Below the pieces are notes generated by a model. That model saw only the letters and a list, made by a program, of their open reading frames with translations. It was not told where the DNA came from and did no database searches. Shown here in pieces: positions 6,001 through 6,773 of a stretch of 6,773 bases of DNA. Position 1 is the stretch's first letter, and every line of letters begins with the position of its first letter. Made by a program: the position numbers and the translations under genes. Source of the DNA: a bacterium (GTDB taxonomy: Bacteria > Zixibacteria > MSB-5A5 > GN15 > FEB-12); NCBI GenBank assembly GCA_030612965.1, contig JAUWMW010000128.1, forward strand, positions 1-6,773. The letters run 5' to 3'.

Positions 6001-6081
6001 GTCCCAACAAGTTCCCGCACAGTACTAAACGTATGGACCGACCGTTTTGTTCAACAGAGAAATCAGCGATAGCTCCCGGTA

Positions 6082-6117
6082 GTGACCGCCTCAGACAAGC
6101 GCCGCCGCTACGCGAAC
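6082..6117. repeat. 36-bp direct repeat, copy A
   Basis: GTGACCG, four variable bases, then 25 bases beginning AGACAAGCGCCG and ending CTACGCGAAC. It matches 6274-6309 at 32 of 36 positions, with all differences confined to the four-base gap (CCTC here, GTGG there). It lies 12 bases before copy 2 of the 74-bp element. Confidence 0.88.
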
Positions 6118-6128
6118 GATAAATCTCA

Positions 6129-6202
6129 GGTGCTGTCAGGCGACTCGCCTGACAGCCATCACGTGTGAAGACAGGCGTCGGGCGGGGTCGCCCGACACCA
6201 CC
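6129..6202. repeat. Two-hairpin BIME/MITE-like palindromic element, copy 2
   Basis: Second copy of the 74-bp element, same orientation as copy 1 and 1848 bases away. The hairpins fall at 6132-6156 and 6177-6196. Both stems are perfectly conserved; the two substitutions relative to copy 1 (C at 6162, G at 6167) lie in the linker, as expected if the folded structure is what matters. It sits about 140 bases upstream of the 461-residue lipoprotein gene, so the two copies bracket that gene. Confidence 0.92.
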
Positions 6203-6273
6203 CGAATAACGCACCATCTTTGCCGCGGTCCCGCGTAGGGGGCGGACTTGCGTGGCCCCAATGAACACTACTT

Positions 6274-6309
6274 GTGACCGGTGGAGACAAGCGCCGCCGC
6301 TACGCGAAC
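6274..6309. repeat. 36-bp direct repeat, copy B
   Basis: Partner of 6082-6117, same strand, 192 bases away. The 25-base right part is identical. A related sequence lies in inverted orientation at 6228-6253: read on the - strand, 15 of its first 24 bases match, including CTACGCG, so copy B and that segment could form one imperfect stem-loop of about 80 bases. Confidence 0.85.
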
Positions 6310-6330
6310 AAGAATCGCGCCTTTGCGGAC

Positions 6331-6419
6331 AGTCTCCAAGACCTGGGGACTACACACATGAAGAGCGCGCGTAGCGCGAAAAAGTGGCTTGCCACTGGAT
6401 GCCGGATCAAGTCCGGCAT
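6331..6419. repeat. Cluster of four short hairpins
   Basis: Four inverted repeats follow one another: AGTCTCC/GGGGACT (6331-6351, one wobble pair), CGCGC-GTA-GCGCG (6366-6378), AGTGGC-TT-GCCACT (6383-6396) and ATGCCGGA-TCAAG-TCCGGCAT (6399-6419). The last lies 25 bases beyond the stop codon of the amidohydrolase gene and resembles dispersed GCCGGATCAAGTCCGGC repeats common in bacterial genomes. They could slow or end transcription of that gene, but no T-run is seen. Confidence 0.7.
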
Positions 6420-6443
6420 GACAAGTCCTAGCGAGAGGTGCGA

Positions 6444-6773
6444 TCAGAGATTCAGTCCGCCGACACAGTGCTTGACCCTGCCGTCTATTATCGTGGCCAA
6501 TACTTCGATCCGGGCGATAGCCGAGGCCGCAACCCGCGTCACATCATCGGAGAGCACCACCAAATCGGCCGGATAGCCCGGTAAGATGTAGCCCCGGCAA
6601 TGTTCCTGTCCCGCTGCGAAGGCTGGCCCGACAGTAAACCGGTTCAGGGCCTGAGCCGCCGTGATACGTTGTTCCGGATAGAAGAGGTCACGTCGTCCCG
6701 GTCGTGACCGCCGGACAGCGGCCGCTATGCCGGCCAACGGATTCAGCGGCTCAATGGGTGCATCGGAACCGAA
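6444..6773 (-). CDS. YtcJ-like amidohydrolase family 3 protein, C-terminal part (truncated by the window edge)
   Basis: The last 109 residues of a metal-dependent hydrolase of the amidohydrolase superfamily (YtcJ-like, Amidohydro_3). The reading frame is open to the window edge, so the start lies beyond 6773; family members are usually over 500 residues, so about a fifth is visible. Seen: FGSDAPIEPLNPLAGIAAAV at the very edge, matching the family GSDxPVExxxP block that carries the metal-site aspartate; then PEQRITAAQALNRFTVGPAFA, and the terminal beta-sandwich signature GYILPGYPADLVVLSDDV followed by VLATIIDGRV. These fit a cytosolic or exported enzyme that hydrolyses C-N bonds of cyclic or linear amides; the substrate is unknown. 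It is read in the same direction as the two lipoprotein genes but separated from them by 455 bases of repeats, so a shared transcript is not obvious. Confidence 0.92.
   Translation of the reverse strand, partial: FGSDAPIEPLNPLAGIAAAVRRSRPGRRDLFYPEQRITAAQALNRFTVGPAFAAGQEHCRGYILPGYPADLVVLSDDVTRVAASAIARIEVLATIIDGRVKHCVGGLNL

Larger units (their letters stand above)
5989..6443. other. Repeat-rich intergenic region upstream of the 461-residue lipoprotein gene
   Basis: This 455-base stretch holds no convincing gene. It contains the ribosome site of the 461-residue lipoprotein gene, two copies of a 36-bp direct repeat (6082-6117, 6274-6309), copy 2 of the 74-bp element between them, a weaker inverted relative of the direct repeat (6228-6253), and four small hairpins (6331-6419) next to the end of the amidohydrolase gene. 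Frames open through it on both strands are composed of these repeats. Confidence 0.8.

Noticed and set aside
6022..6054. TTGAAC (6049-6054, - strand) with TTTAGT (6024-6029) as a promoter for the 461-residue lipoprotein gene
   Set aside because: The spacing is 19 bases and the -10 is a weak match, so it is not supported beyond chance.
5969..6268. A 99-codon - strand frame upstream of the 461-residue lipoprotein gene
   Set aside because: It runs through the 74-bp repeat in the same frame as an unrelated frame through copy 1, so the similarity between the two translations reflects the DNA repeat, not a protein family.

Overview
The window is dense, moderately GC-rich bacterial DNA. It holds eight protein-coding genes (one cut by the right edge) and two repeat-filled intergenic regions. 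Two secreted lipoproteins, carboxypeptidase-regulatory-like repeats, a DNRLRE-type beta domain and abundant palindromic repeats suggest a Gram-negative, probably uncultured lineage of the FCB/Zixibacteria or deltaproteobacterial kind. That placement is inference; no marker gene here fixes the taxonomy.

Left half (1-3555, + strand): one tightly packed operon of five genes. They are a divergent DprA/Smf-family protein, a YigZ/IMPACT-family protein, a PfkB-family sugar or nucleoside kinase, a PAP2-family membrane phosphatase and a macro-domain (ADP-ribose-binding) protein. The first junction has a gap of 6 to 9 bases and the next three genes each begin inside the gene before, so the set is almost certainly co-transcribed and translationally coupled. 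Most members are tied to phosphorylated or nucleotide-like ligands, but no shared pathway is established.

Right half (3579-6773, - strand): a short putative lipoprotein of unknown function converges on the operon across 23 bases. Upstream of it lies a good sigma70-type promoter whose predicted start site falls on the start codon, suggesting a leaderless mRNA. Next comes a 461-residue lipoprotein with three tandem carboxypeptidase-regulatory-like repeats, an Asp-rich segment and a C-terminal DNRLRE/CBM96-like domain. At the right edge is the C-terminal fifth of an YtcJ-like amidohydrolase.

The two intergenic regions (4137-4602 and 5989-6443) are full of repeats. A 74-bp two-hairpin BIME/MITE-like element occurs twice (72 of 74 bases identical, same orientation) on either side of the 461-residue lipoprotein gene. 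A 184-bp nested inverted-repeat element lies just beyond that gene's stop codon. A 36-bp direct repeat flanks the second two-hairpin copy, and a run of small hairpins follows the amidohydrolase gene. I found no rRNA, tRNA, CRISPR array, transposase or phage gene.
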